64,000 bases of DNA from Helianthus annuus. Taxonomy: Eukaryota; Streptophyta; Magnoliopsida; Asterales; Asteraceae. The notes under the pieces were generated by a model. It was not told the origin of the DNA and ran no database searches. It saw only the letters and a program-made list of their open reading frames with translations. Below, in pieces: positions 1-11,034 of the stretch. The DNA lies in assembly GCF_002127325.2 (NCBI RefSeq), contig NC_035448.2, forward strand, positions 58,953,577 through 59,017,576, in the 5' to 3' direction. How positions within the stretch are numbered: position 1 is the stretch's first letter; every line of letters starts with the position of its first letter. Both the position numbers and the translations under genes were made by a program.

Positions 1-518
1 ATTTTTTTGTAAGAAGAAAAAAGAAGAAGTTTCAACCAATAAGAATACTCCATTTTACTTCATTTAATATTTGCATTTAATTTTAATATAAGAGTATATT
101 GGTAAACTTACATAAATCATTAATTTGTATTCTTCCCATTTAATAATAAATTAAATTAAATTTGTAACTCCTTTTCAAAATATATATTTTTTCCAAATTA
201 AAAAAACAACTTAATTTAAAGTGTAGAATAAATTACTAGTTGTGTAGGATAAATTACGAGTTATGTAGGATATATTTCGAGTTGTGTAGGATAAATTTCG
301 ACTGTGTAGGATAAAATTCTATAAGGTGTAGGGTATATGTAGGAAAATTTTGATATGTATAGGTTTTGTATATTATATGAAGGATAATTTATTACTATTT
401 GACTGATTAATTAAAGAGAGAAAAATTAATGATATGAGTTATAAATGAAATAATATTTTACTAATATGCCCTTTCTTCTTTTTCTTCTCACATTAAATTT
501 CTTCTCAAATGAACCTTC

Positions 519-521
<3 letters not shown>
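1..521 (-). mobile_element. Class A inverted-repeat element, left-truncated by the window
   Basis: This AT-rich stretch is a diverged reverse-complement copy of 5,451-5,991. Both share the terminal phrase GGTTCATTTGAGAAG, the run of 'cctacac' or 'gtgtagga' motifs, and the other end with TTTTTTGTAAGAAGAAAAAAG. It has no coding capacity and abuts a (TA)n tract, like the other small elements here. It is probably a MITE-type non-autonomous DNA element, but its superfamily cannot be named. Confidence 0.6.

Positions 522-595
<74 letters not shown>
522..595. repeat. (TA)n microsatellite
   Basis: About 37 uninterrupted TA units separate the class A element from the first fold-back element. Similar TA tracts flank almost every small element in the first 12 kb. 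Confidence 0.95.
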
Positions 596-598
<3 letters not shown>

Positions 599-987
599 AG
601 CCGCTAGAATGAGAACCACCTTGAGTTGTAAGAACCGCGAGAACTACACCCCACGGAGCGCCGTTCGCCGCGATTTTTTTTTACAAGTAGATGTGTGCAT
701 TATAAACACGGTCGTAAAAAATCACGGCGAACGGCGCTCCGTGGGGTGTACTTTTTTACACCTCAAGTTTGGTGAAAAAAAAAGAAAAAAGAAAAAAAAT
801 TAAAAAACACCAAACTTGAGGTGTAAAAAAGTACACCCCACGGAGCGCCGTTCGCCGTGATTTTTTACGGCCGTGTTTATAATGCACACATCTACTTGTA
901 AAAAAAAAATCGCGGCGAACGGCGCTCCGTGGGGTATAGTTCTCGCGGTTCTTACAACTCGGGGTGGTTCTCATTCTAGCAGCCCCC
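596..987. mobile_element. Fold-back (class B) element 1
   Basis: The element is almost entirely two inverted arms, 596-774 and 808-987, around an A-rich spacer of about 33 bp. It begins GGGAGCCGCTAGAATGAGAA and ends with the complement of nearly the same sequence. The arms contain the GC-rich block CGGAGCGCCGTTCGCCG. Short open frames on both strands read the same mirrored peptide and are a by-product of the inverted repeat. It is probably a fold-back MITE inserted in (TA)n. Confidence 0.85.

Positions 988-1039
<52 letters not shown>
988..1039. repeat. (TA)n microsatellite
   Basis: A TA/GTATA tract joins two class B fold-back elements. Confidence 0.9.
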
Positions 1040-1441
1040 GGGAGCCGCTAGAATGAAAACCACCTCGAGTTGTAAGAACCGCGAGAACTACACCCCACGG
1101 GTGGGCGTTCATCACGATTTTTTTTACAACTACATGTGTAAATTATAAACACAGCCGTAAAAAAAAAAAATTTTAAACGCCGCGGCCGGGGGGGGGTAGT
1201 TTTTTACACCACAAGTTTGGTGAAAAAAAAAGAAAAAAGAAAAAAGAAAAAAAAATTAAAAACACCAAACTTGTGGTGTAAAAAACTACCCCCCCCGGCC
1301 GCGGCGTTTAAAATTTTTTTTTACGGCTGTGTTTATAATTTACACATCTAGTTGTAAAAAAAATCGTGGTGAACGCCCACCCGTGGGGTGTAGTTCTCGC
1401 GGTTCTTACAACTCGAGGTGGTTCTCATTCTAGCAGCCCCC
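1040..1441. mobile_element. Fold-back (class B) element 2
   Basis: It has the same termini as the element at 596-987. It has the same arm-spacer-arm plan with a different GC-rich block (ccccccccggccgcggcg) near the centre. The arms are about 185 bp and almost perfectly complementary. It is followed by a short TA tract (1,442-1,459). Confidence 0.85.
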
Positions 1442-1502
1442 TATATATATATATATATAAATAGATTTTACTTATTATATATAAATATTAAATCACGTAA
1501 AG

Positions 1503-1642
1503 TCCTCGTGTGTTATCCTAGTTATTCCAAGTGGATCAACTTATTGTATCTTGTCTACCTTCTATAGACTAATCCTCGTGTGTTATCCTAGTTATTCCAA
1601 GTGGATCAACTTATTGTATCTTGTCTACCTTCTATAGACTAA
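1503..1642. repeat. 70-bp tandem duplication
   Basis: Two essentially identical 70 bp units (1,503-1,572 and 1,573-1,642) both begin TCCTCGTGTGTTATCC. They lie left of a tRNA-iMet type primer site, in what may be the internal part of an old LTR element. Confidence 0.9.
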
Positions 1643-1809
1643 ACCGTGTAATGGACCTTGTATGTTACAATGTAATGAAAAGTCGAGGACATTGTTTGAT
1701 GCAATGCAATGAAAACTTTTCATTCTTGTAAAAATTCGTTTCGTGAGAGCGTCCTAGTATGGTGATTGTAGTTTAGACTCGAGAAGGATTCTAGTTCACT
1801 ACAATCGAA

Positions 1810-2640
1810 GCTCTGATACCAATCTTTCATACCCCCTCGTAGAAGAACCGCAGGGTGTGATTATGAAAGATTTCCATAGCATTCGATAGTGTAAACATCT
1901 ACATGAATTAAAATAAACAATGATGCCAATTGTATATAATATTTGAAATAATAATACAAACCAAAGTGTTTTGTTTTTCATACATGAAGCATGAACTACA
2001 CGTTTCCCAAAATACTTTAAACAAAATACAGATTTTTGAAACAAGGCTTTAACCCCTATATTCTGAAAGAGGGCAGAATATATAAGGCAAACCCTCCAAA
2101 GAGGCATCGTTCCTTGTTATCCTTGTTTTTGACGTCCATACCATGTAAGCCTTTTACTTTCCTGAAATACATGCTAAGTAAAAAGTCAACAATAATGTCG
2201 ACGAGTTCAGGTGTTTTGTTTTGTCACAAACGAATCTTGAAAACATTTGATAAACTTTGTATTAAAACCGATATGCATAAGGTCAGTGAAATTCTTGATC
2301 ATTAATGTTTTGCAAGTACATTAATATATTTGTCACAATAAGCTAGTAACCAAACCTCGACAATGTTATCCGTCGTATCAGGCCACTTAGTGCCTTGCGA
2401 CTTGTGGGACACTAAAGCACTTCTGTAGGGTTTCACGGAGGAGGAGTGGAGCATGCCTAGACTTGATAGATCTATCAAATTGTTCCCCGGTGTCTATTGT
2501 GACTATTGGCTATTACTAATGCACACGCTTATGTGCACGTGATCTAGTTGATTTCACTCTATAACTATCATACCATTATGTAACAGGTATCTCCCCTAGA
2601 ATTTTTTAAAGTAAAAACATTTAAAGGAGGAATCGTGAAA
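1810..2640 (-). mobile_element. LTR retrotransposon remnant with iMet primer-binding site (minus strand)
   Basis: The plus strand at 1,810-1,821 reads GCTCTGATACCA, the complement of the initiator-Met primer site TGGTATCAGAGC. It is followed within a few bases by sequence resembling the end of a Ty3-type LTR (CATACCCCCTCG...). This suggests a minus-strand element whose 5' LTR lies to the right. I see no matching second LTR and no coding domain. The right limit is approximate. Confidence 0.4.
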
Positions 2641-2776
2641 CTTACGGCTTGCGTTCGTACAATATGCTAGCAATCAATCATGTTTTCCCTGTTTTGTATC
2701 AGACCTATAAGACCTATAAGTGGCCTAATTTCGTATCTTGTACATATATTTTAGTTACTCTTTTAGCATTTTTTCA

Positions 2777-2780
<4 letters not shown>

Positions 2781-2832
<52 letters not shown>
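2781..2832. repeat. (TA)n microsatellite
   Basis: About 26 TA units lie immediately before the first class C element. Confidence 0.95.
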
Positions 2833-2834
<2 letters not shown>

Positions 2835-4115
2835 CAAAGATCCGTTAGGAACCACCCCTTATTGCGAGAACCGCGAGAACCGCGAGAACCAGTGTGAACA
2901 CAAACAGTAATTCCTAAAAAAATCTAAAAAACACCCAAAATTTTTTTTTTATTTTTTTACTATTTTTTTTGAAAAAATCGCTATATTTTGTTAATAAAAA
3001 AAATAAAAAAAAATTCAAAAAAAATAAAAAAAAAAAAAAATTTCGAGTAACAGTTATCCATGCACATGTGCATATGTGTCGTTTCTTTGTCAAATTCCGT
3101 AATTCATTACAAATAATAGTCAATTGCACTTTCATTTACACTACTACGTGTAATACACTATCTTTTACATTACCAATGTTAGAAATGCACATGTGCATCT
3201 ATATGTATCAACAGGAAATAAGTTGTTTTGGTACACTACTTTCTTTTTCATCTATCATTCCATCCATAATACACAAGCATGCACATGTGCATTTCTGTCA
3301 TTTCTTTGACAAATTCCGTAATTCATTACATATATTAGACAATTGCACTTTCATTTACACTACCATATGTAATACACTACTTTTTACATTACCAATATTA
3401 GAAATGCACATGTGCATTATATGTATCAACATGAAATAAGGTGTTTTGGTACACCACTTTGAATACACTTTCCCTTTCATCTATCATACCATCCATAATA
3501 CACTACCATTACCTCCTACCATCCATAATACAATACCATTACCTCCTACCATCCATAATACAATACCATTAACAATATTTTCACTTTATTACATGTATGT
3601 AAACACCATTTATACCATCCAATCAACATATTAAATAAAAAATTGACAACTATAACCAAACCATCAACCACTAGATATAACTAACCAAAAAACATGCATA
3701 TGGGTCTACTTCTCCATTCAAAATCACAAACTTTTTGTACCAAAACACGTTATATCATGGTTATACCTAATTATGCACATGTGCATTTTGAATATTGGTA
3801 ATGTAAAAAGTAGTGTATTACTAATGGTATTGTAAATTAAAGTACAATTGTCTATTCCTGATAATGTATTACCGAATTTGTTGAAGTAATGATACATATG
3901 CACATGTGCATGGATAACTGTTACTCGAAAAAAAAAGTTTTTTTTTTTTTTTTTTTTTTTATGGAACGAAATATAGCGATTTTTTGTTAAAAAATATTAA
4001 AAAAAATAAAAAAAAATTTTTGAGTGCTTTTTTGATTTTTTTTAGATTTTATTTTGTGTTCACATTGGTTCTCGCGGTTCTCGCAATAAGGGTGGTTCTC
4101 GCATGAACCTTACCC
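2833..4115. mobile_element. Class C inverted-repeat element, copy 1
   Basis: The 1.28 kb element has ends that share the inverted phrase GAACCACCC(C)TTATTGCGAGAA. The left end is GACAAAGATCCGTTAGG and the right end is AGGGTAAGGTTCATGCGAG read inward. Inside are large imperfect inverted halves and six copies of the perfect 14-bp palindrome ATGCACATGTGCAT. A 156-codon open frame at 2,969-3,439 is low-complexity sequence through this palindromic region and matches no protein family I know. It is probably a non-autonomous DNA transposon. Confidence 0.75.
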
Positions 4116-4125
4116 TATATATATA

Positions 4126-5215
4126 GGACAAAGATCCGTTAGGAACCACCCCTTATTGCGAGAACCGCGAGAACCAGTGTGAACATAAACAGTAATTCCT
4201 AAAAAAATCTAAAAAACACCCAAAAATTTTTTTTTTTTATTTTTTTACTATTTTTTTTTGAAAAAATCGCTATATTTTGTTAATAAAAAAAATAAAAAAA
4301 ATTTTCAAAAAAAAAAAAAAATTCGAGTAACAGTTATCCATGCACATGTGCATATGTGTCGTTTCTTTGTCAAATTCCGTAATTCATTACAAATAATAGT
4401 CAATTGCACTTTCATTTACACTACTACGTGTAATACACTATCTTTTACATTACCAATGTTAGAAATGCACATGTGCATCTATATGTATCAACAGGAAATA
4501 AGGTGTTTTGGTACACTACTTTCTCTTTCATCTATCATTCCATCCATAATACACAAGCATGCACATGTGCATTTCTGTCATTTCTTTGACAAATTCCGTA
4601 ATTCATTACATATATTAGACAATTGCACTTTCATTTACACTACCATATGTAATACACTACTTTTTACATTACCAATATTAGAAATGCACATGTGCATTAT
4701 ATGTATCAACATGAAATAAGGTGTTTTGGTACACCACTTTGAATACACTTTCCCTTTCATCTATCATACCATCCATAATAGACTACCATTACCTCCTACC
4801 ATCCATAATACAATACCATTACCTCCTACCATCCATAATACAATACCATTAACAATATTTTCACTTTATTACATGTATGTAAACACCATTTATACCATCC
4901 AATCAACATATTACATAAAAAATTGACAACTATAACCAAACCATCAACCACTAGATATAACTAACCAAAAAACATGTATATGGGTCTACTTCTCCATTCA
5001 AAATCACAAACTTTTTGTACCAAAACACGTTATATCATGGTTATACCTAATTATGCACATGTGCATTTTGAATATTGGTAATGTAAAAAGTAGTGTATTA
5101 CTAATGGTATTGTAAATTAAAGTGCAATTGTCTATTCCTGATAATGTATTACCGAATTTGTTGAAGTAATGATACATATGCACATGTGCATGGATAACTG
5201 TTACTCGAAAAAAAA

Positions 5216-5256
<41 letters not shown>

Positions 5257-5402
5257 GAACGAAATATAGCGATTTTTTGTTAAAAAATATTAAAAAAATA
5301 AAAAAAAATTTTTGAGTGCTTTCTTGATTTTTTTTAGATTTTATTTTGTGTTCACATTGGTTCTCGCGGTTCTCGCAATAAGGGTGGTTCTCGCATGAAC
5401 CT

Positions 5403-5407
<5 letters not shown>
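4126..5407. mobile_element. Class C inverted-repeat element, copy 2 (near-identical to copy 1)
   Basis: The sequence matches 2,833-4,115 almost base for base; the main differences are poly-A/T lengths, one fewer 'gagaaccgc' unit and a handful of substitutions. Only a short TATA spacer separates the two copies. They may be a local tandem duplication, two insertions of one source, or an assembly effect. The 153-codon open frame at 4,258-4,719 parallels the one in copy 1 and is not taken as a gene. Confidence 0.8.

Positions 5408-5450
<43 letters not shown>
5408..5450. repeat. (TA)n microsatellite
   Basis: About 21 TA units lie between the class C and class A elements. Confidence 0.95.
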
Positions 5451-5454
<4 letters not shown>

Positions 5455-5991
5455 AGGTTCATTTGAGAAGAAATTTAATTTAAGAAGAAAAAGAAGAAAG
5501 GACATATTAGTAAAATAGTATTTCATTTATAACTCATATCATTAATTTTTCTCTCTTTAATTAATTAGTCAACTAATCATTAATTATCCTACATATAATC
5601 TACAAAACCTACACATATCAAAATTTTCCAACATATATCCTATACATTATAGAATTTTATCCTACACAGTCAAAATTTATCCTACACACCTCGAAATATA
5701 TCTTACACAACTCGTAATTTATCCTACACAACTAGTAATTTATTCTACACTTTAAATTAAGTTCTTTTTCTAATTTGGAAAAAGTATATATTTTGAAAAG
5801 GAGTTACAAATTTAATTTAGTTAGTTATTAAAGGGGAAGAATACAAATTAATGATTTTTGTAAGTTTACCAATATACCCTTATATTAAAATTAAATGCAA
5901 GTATTAAATGAAGTAAAATGAAGCATTCTTATTGGTTGAAACCTCTTCTTTTTTCTTCTTACAAAAAAATTCTTCTCATTTGAACCCTCCA
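5451..5991 (+). mobile_element. Class A inverted-repeat element, complete copy
   Basis: The 541 bp AT-rich element starts GAGAAGGTTCATTTGAGAAG and ends with the inverted equivalent TTCTCATTTGAACCCTCC. It is flanked on both sides by TA repeats. It is the full-length relative of the inverted copy at 1-521. No coding sequence. Confidence 0.75.
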
Positions 5992-5992
5992 C

Positions 5993-6014
<22 letters not shown>

Positions 6015-6037
<23 letters not shown>

Positions 6038-6279
6038 TATAATGTACTTCACGCCTTAACGTACATTAACGTACTTCACGAAATATATAACATGCGTAAT
6101 TATTTTTTTGACCAAAACAACGTGCGTGATTTTGGATCCCATGCGTGATTATGTGGTCCCATGCGTGATTATGTGGTCCCATGCGTGATTATATGTTCCA
6201 TGCGTGATTATACCCCTGATCCAATGGTTACCATTGTCTCCTACGTGAAGTATGATAAGCCGTGAAGTATGTTAACCTT

Positions 6280-6296
<17 letters not shown>
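6015..6296. mobile_element. Class D MITE with (GA)n/(CT)n ends
   Basis: The ends are (GA)n followed by AAAGTATAATGTACTTCACG, mirrored by CGTGAAGTATG...AACCTTT(CT)n. The body holds five spaced copies of a 'catgcgtgatta' phrase. It is flanked by TA tracts. A relative lies at 9,836-10,052. Confidence 0.7.
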
Positions 6297-6315
<19 letters not shown>

Positions 6316-6317
<2 letters not shown>

Positions 6318-6383
6318 AATGGCTTAGGTCCGAGTTTAAGAAATTAACATGTCAAGGTTTAACTCGGACCTAAGCCATTTATA
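6316..6383. repeat. Perfect small hairpin in TA tract
   Basis: The arms AAATGGCTTAGGTCCGAGTT and its exact complement flank a loop of about 20 bases, with TA repeats extending the stem on both sides. It may be a minimal fold-back remnant. Confidence 0.8.
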
Positions 6384-6393
6384 TATATATATA

Positions 6394-6797
6394 GGGGACC
6401 GCTAAAATGAGAACCACCTCGAGTTGTAAGAACCGTGAGAACTACACCATACGGGGCGAGGTGGACCAAAATTTTTTTTCATAAACATAGATGCGTGTAT
6501 TATAAACACATTTGTAAAAAGAAAATTCAAAAAAAAATGTCGTGTGTGTAGTTTTGAGCACCACAAGTTTGTGTTTACGGGTACAGTAAATCTTACCGGA
6601 AAATTTACGGTACCCGTAAACACAAACTTGTGGTGCTCAAAACTACACACACTACATTTTTTTTTAATTTTTTTACAAATGTGTTTATAATACACGCATC
6701 TACGTTTTTGAAAAAAAAAATTTGGTCCACCTCGCCCGGATCAAAAAGTTCTCACGGTTCTTACAACTCGATGTGGTTCTTATTTTAGCGCAATTCT
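6394..6797. mobile_element. Fold-back (class B) element 3
   Basis: It starts GGGGACCGCTAAAATGAGAA and ends with the diverged complement. The arms are about 190 bp around a short spacer, as in the other class B copies. The GC-rich block reads GGGCGAGGTGGACC. The open frame at 6,402-6,695 (minus) is an inverted-repeat artefact. Confidence 0.8.
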
Positions 6798-6809
6798 ATA
6801 TATATATAT

Positions 6810-7160
6810 AGGTAGAGGATCCTGTAAAAAGTGTCCAAAGTGTGAGAAGTGTATTATAACACTACATATAATACTATATAACACCATATAAACACCGTAT
6901 AACAATATGTAACATCATATAGTACCATATAACACTATGTAACACTATATAACATTATATAACAAATATAACACTATAGTTTGTCTGATAGCATGTCTAT
7001 GATAGATGTATAGTGTTATATATTGTTATATAGTGTCATATAGTGTTACATAGTGTTATATTGTGTTATATGGTGTTACATAGTGTTATACGGTGTTTAT
7101 ATGGTGTTATATAGTGTTATAATACACTTCTCACACTTTAGGTCCTTTTTACAATATCCT

Positions 7161-7165
<5 letters not shown>
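6810..7165. mobile_element. Fold-back (class E) element
   Basis: The ends GGATCCTGTAAAAAGTGTCC and AGGTCCTTTTTACAATATCC are inverted. The interior is a long imperfect palindrome of 'ataacactat' and 'atagtgttat' repeats. It is flanked by TA tracts. Confidence 0.75.

Positions 7166-7215
<50 letters not shown>
7166..7215. repeat. (TA)n microsatellite
   Basis: About 24 TA units lie between the class E element and a third class C element. Confidence 0.95.
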
Positions 7216-7222
<7 letters not shown>

Positions 7223-9822
7223 GTTAATGCGAGAACTACCTTTATTGCGAAAACCGTGAGAACTAATGTGAACACAAAAAAAATACCTAAAAAATCCAAA
7301 AAAACACACAATTTTTTTTAATATTTTTCTAAAAAAAATCACTATATTTCGTTACAAAAAAAAACTTTTTTTCGAGTAACAGTTATGGATGCACATGTGC
7401 ATATGTATCATTTCTTGGACAAATTCCGTAATATATTACCAGTAGTAGAAAAATGCACTTTCATTTACATTACCATCCGCAATACACTACTTTTTACATT
7501 ACCAATATTAAGAATGCACATATGCATCATTATGTATAACCATGATATAACGTGTTTTGGTGCAAAAAGTTTGTGATTTTAAGTGATGAAGTAGGCCCAT
7601 ATACATGTGTTTTGGTTAGTTATTGATGTGTGTAAAATGCAACATATAAATTACATCAATTGGGTCATAAAACTAACCATTTTTTAGTACTAATGTTGGA
7701 AAAAGTGTGCTTTTGTTTTTCTTTTGTATTTTCAGGACCAAACGAGCTTAAATAAACAAAAGGAACAAATATGTAGCAAAATCTAACATAAATACAAAGA
7801 AAAGGAGTGAACATGGCATGCCCGACCCCTCGACAACATCTCCCCAAGCAAAAACAAGAAACAGAAGGCTGACCACGGCCCGTGCCCAGCTAGGACGGGG
7901 CGTGGTCAGGTGTCTGCAGAAATGGACAAAGCTATGGAAGCTTCTATTCCCAACACGGGGGCGTGGTCAACGCTAAGATTTGCAGAATCTTGATAGTACA
8001 GATACGCTTCTGCACACGGGGCTGTGCCCAGCGAACACGGGGCCGTGTGGAGCCTAATGTAGACAAGAGCAATTAATAAAGGAAGAGAAAGTGGAAGGCC
8101 ACGGGGCCGTGTCCAGCGGACACGGGGCCATGGCCGAGCTTCTGTTCAGGCTATAAATAGGGGTGCTTGGATCACTTCAAAGGCATCCCTTGGCAAACCA
8201 CCTCTTTCCCACTTTGCCACTACTCCACCACCACTACAACACCCACATCCACCACCATCATCCATCATCCATCATCCACCTTAGAGTGTATGTAGTAGTC
8301 TCGGGATCCAAGATTGATCGTAAGAGTTCTTGTTAATCAAAGGCCATGTTTGGCTAAGTCTCTTACATCACTTGGCGAAGACAAGCATTTAATGTAATAC
8401 TTTTGATTTTTAATCTTTTCGCACTTTTTATTTGGTTTTGTATTAATGACTTTAATAACTAGTTTCTTATGTTGAAGGTGAAACTTCTTTATCATTTGTC
8501 CGTGGTGTCTTGGCATTACCTTACTGTCTATATAAAGTAAAAGATTTTCACCATTCATATCTCTACGGTCTATATAGAGATATGTTGGCTACCTGGTGGG
8601 GGGTTAAGGGAATGGTTTGGTAAGGTTCTTGCCTTGTTCAGTGGATAGATCCTGCAAGGACCTGGGTCAAGCTTAGTAGGACCTCCTTCAATACCCACTA
8701 GTATTGGATAATGGGGGTGCGAATGGCTTGATCCCCTCATATGTAAACTACTATTAATACATTAAACCGGCTACTTGGGATTGTATTCCTGCTGACTCAA
8801 ACCACTTAGCCGAGGGTAACGTCGCCTTCAAAAGAGGGGCCTACCACTTTACGCATTAATAACTTAATTAATTATCTTTCAATATTCCGACCCTTTGGGA
8901 TTGTATCATTGCTGATTCAAACCACTGGGTTGAGGGTCACGTCACCTTCAAAAGAAGGGCCTACTACTATAACTAAGATAATCTCTTAGAAAGTGCAAAA
9001 GTGCGGAAATCATCAAAGGTTACATTAAAGGCGAGTCGGATCCAACTGATTCATCTTGTCTATCTGTTTTTATTTTTATTTTTATTTTCAGCATTTTAGT
9101 TTTTATTTTCATGTTTAAAACCTTTTCTAAAAATTTTGATTTGATTAGACGTTGTGGATAAGCCGGTACTTAAAGCTCTTGTGTCCTTGGATGACCTCGG
9201 TATCTTACCAACGCTATACTACGCTCATGATGGGTACACTTGCCCATGTGTGTGTTTAGTGTTAGTAGAATATCGTGTTTTATAAATTTAAAACTTGATT
9301 AATGTGTTAAAAAGGGCTTAAAATATAAATAAAAACATATCACACCCAACACACACCCGTTATATCTAGTGGTTGATGGTTTGATTATATTTGTCACTTT
9401 ATGATGTAATATGTTGTTTGGATGGTATAAAGGGTGTTGATGTACATGTAATAAAGTGAAATATTGGTAATGGTATTGTATTAGGATGGTAGGAGGCAAT
9501 GGTATTGTGTTACGGATGGTAGGAGGTAATAGTAGTGTATTATGGATGGTATGATAGCTGAAAGGGAAAGTGTATTCAAAGTGGTGTACCAAAATACGTT
9601 ATAACATGTTCATACATATAGATGCACATGTGCATTTCTAGTGTTGTTAATGTTATAACAAGTTCATACATATAGATGCACATGTAATTGTTAATGTAAA
9701 AAGTAGTGTATTATGAATGGTAGTGTAAATGAAAGTGCAATTGTCTGATATTAGTAATGTATTACGGAATATGTCAAAGAAACGATACATATGCACATGT
9801 GCATGGATAATTGTTACTCATA
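7216..9822. mobile_element. Class C inverted-repeat element, copy 3, interrupted by a solo LTR
   Basis: The left part (7,216-7,623) and right part (9,359-9,822) match the class C family, including ATGCACATGTGCAT palindromes and the flanks of the insertion site (GGTTAGTTAT / GTTATATCTAGTGG). The copy was complete across this point before the LTR at 7,624-9,358 inserted. Its right end is cut at 9,822 by a TA tract. It is more diverged than copies 1 and 2. Confidence 0.7.
7624..9358 (+). mobile_element. Athila-type solo LTR (TSD GTTAT)
   Basis: This 1.73 kb LTR is a diverged relative of the two LTRs of the Athila-like element at 43,645-56,066. It shares the start TGATGTGTGTAAAATGCAAC, the promoter block TATAAATAGGGGTGCTTGG (TATA at 8,152-8,159) and the CACGGGGCCGTG motifs. 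The 5-bp target duplication GTTAT is present at 7,619-7,623 and 9,359-9,363. No internal region remains, so it is the product of LTR-LTR recombination. The last bases read CACACCC rather than CACATCA, which indicates age. Confidence 0.88.
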
Positions 9823-9835
9823 TATATATATATAG

Positions 9836-10052
9836 AAAAAGTATATCGTATATTACGGCTTAACGTACTTCACGTACGACAACGTGCTTGATTTGTTCTA
9901 TAACATGCGTGATTAATGTTTTCAGTATGCGTGATTATTGTGTTTCAACATGCGTGATTTTCGATTTTTGAGTTATAACGTGCGTGATTTTAAAATGAAC
10001 GTGCGTAATTACCTGTCGTACGTGATGTACGTTAAGCCGTGATGTACTTTAA
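9836..10052. mobile_element. Class D-like MITE
   Basis: The ends AAAGTATATCGTATATTACG and the inverted GTGATGTACTTT, together with four 'gcgtgatt' phrases, mark it as a relative of 6,015-6,296. Its right end adjoins the left TIR of the gene-carrying element at 10,053, whose outermost bases are missing. It may therefore have inserted into that TIR. Confidence 0.6.
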
Positions 10053-10319
10053 CCACCTCTAGTTGTAAGAACCGCGAGAACCAGTTCCTAATCATTAGAT
10101 CAAAAAGATGGATGGATTAGATTAAAAGTAACTAAAATGAATATTAAATACATTTTGTCTTATTATGTCTTTAATATTTTAATCCAAAAGGGTAGTTTAG
10201 TAAAATTACTTAATTTTGTTTTTATTATTTTTTATTACTTTTTGTTTTATTATATTACTTTTCATTTATTAAAAAGAATTTTTTTATTAAAAGAATTTTT
10301 AAATTCAAATTTTTTTAAC

Positions 10320-10800
10320 AAGTCAATTTTTTTGCGTGACGGTTTTAACACGCCGGGCTTTTTCAAGCGTCGTTTTTTAACGCGCCGTTTTTATGCCGAG
10401 CTTTTTCAACGGTCATTTTTTGAACGCGCCGTTTTTTCAAGCGTCGTTTTTTACACTTTTTTTCACGTGCCGTTTTTTACACGTTTTTTTACACGACGTT
10501 TTTTACACGTTTTTTTACACGTCGGTTTAACGCGCCATTTTTATGACTTTTTTTAACGCGCCGTTTTTTACACTTTTTACGTTTTACGTTAAACTTTTTA
10601 ATCTTTTTACGTTTTACGTAAAACTTTTTACGTTTTACGTAAAACTTTTTGCGTTTTACGTTAAAATTTTTGCGTTTTACGTTTTACGTAAAACTTTTTA
10701 CGTTTTACGTTTTGCGTTTTACGTAAAACTTTTTACGTTTTACGTTTTTAAGTTTTACGTTAAAAAGTTTACAGTTTCGTTAAAAAGTTTAGGGTTTAAC
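10320..10800. repeat. Low-complexity TTTTTACG / ACGTAAAAC repeat tract
   Basis: Irregular repeats of 'aacgcgccgttttt' give way to 'cgttttacgtaaaacttttta'. The second unit contains the small palindrome GTTTTACGTAAAAC. Phe/Tyr-rich open frames at 10,137-10,556 and 10,543-10,851 only translate this composition. Confidence 0.8.
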
Positions 10801-11034
10801 TTTTTTTTTACAAAAACTTTTTTACGCAAAAATGAACGCACCCAGAAGTAGCAAACTCGGGAGGTGTCTCAAATATATTGTTATCATCATCGACAAGGGG
10901 GGAAAATAAAAAACAACAACATCAAAACAAAGTGTATCTCGAAAAAAAACGGGTTTTGGCTCAGATTATCCGATAATCAAAAGGCTGCAAAAGTGGGGTT
11001 GCAGGTTCAAAAAACCTACCCTCCGCCGTCCTTT

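Noticed and set aside
609..974. Open frames on both strands with the same peptide start (MRTT..SCKNRENYTPRSAVRRD)
   Set aside because: They are mirror images from the two arms of one fold-back element and not genes.
2969..4719. Open frames of 156 and 153 codons repeated in both class C elements
   Set aside because: They run through poly-A and palindromic repeat DNA, have low-complexity ends, and copy 3 does not preserve them.
10137..10851. Phe/Tyr-rich open frames
   Set aside because: They only translate the T-rich ACGTTTT repeat.
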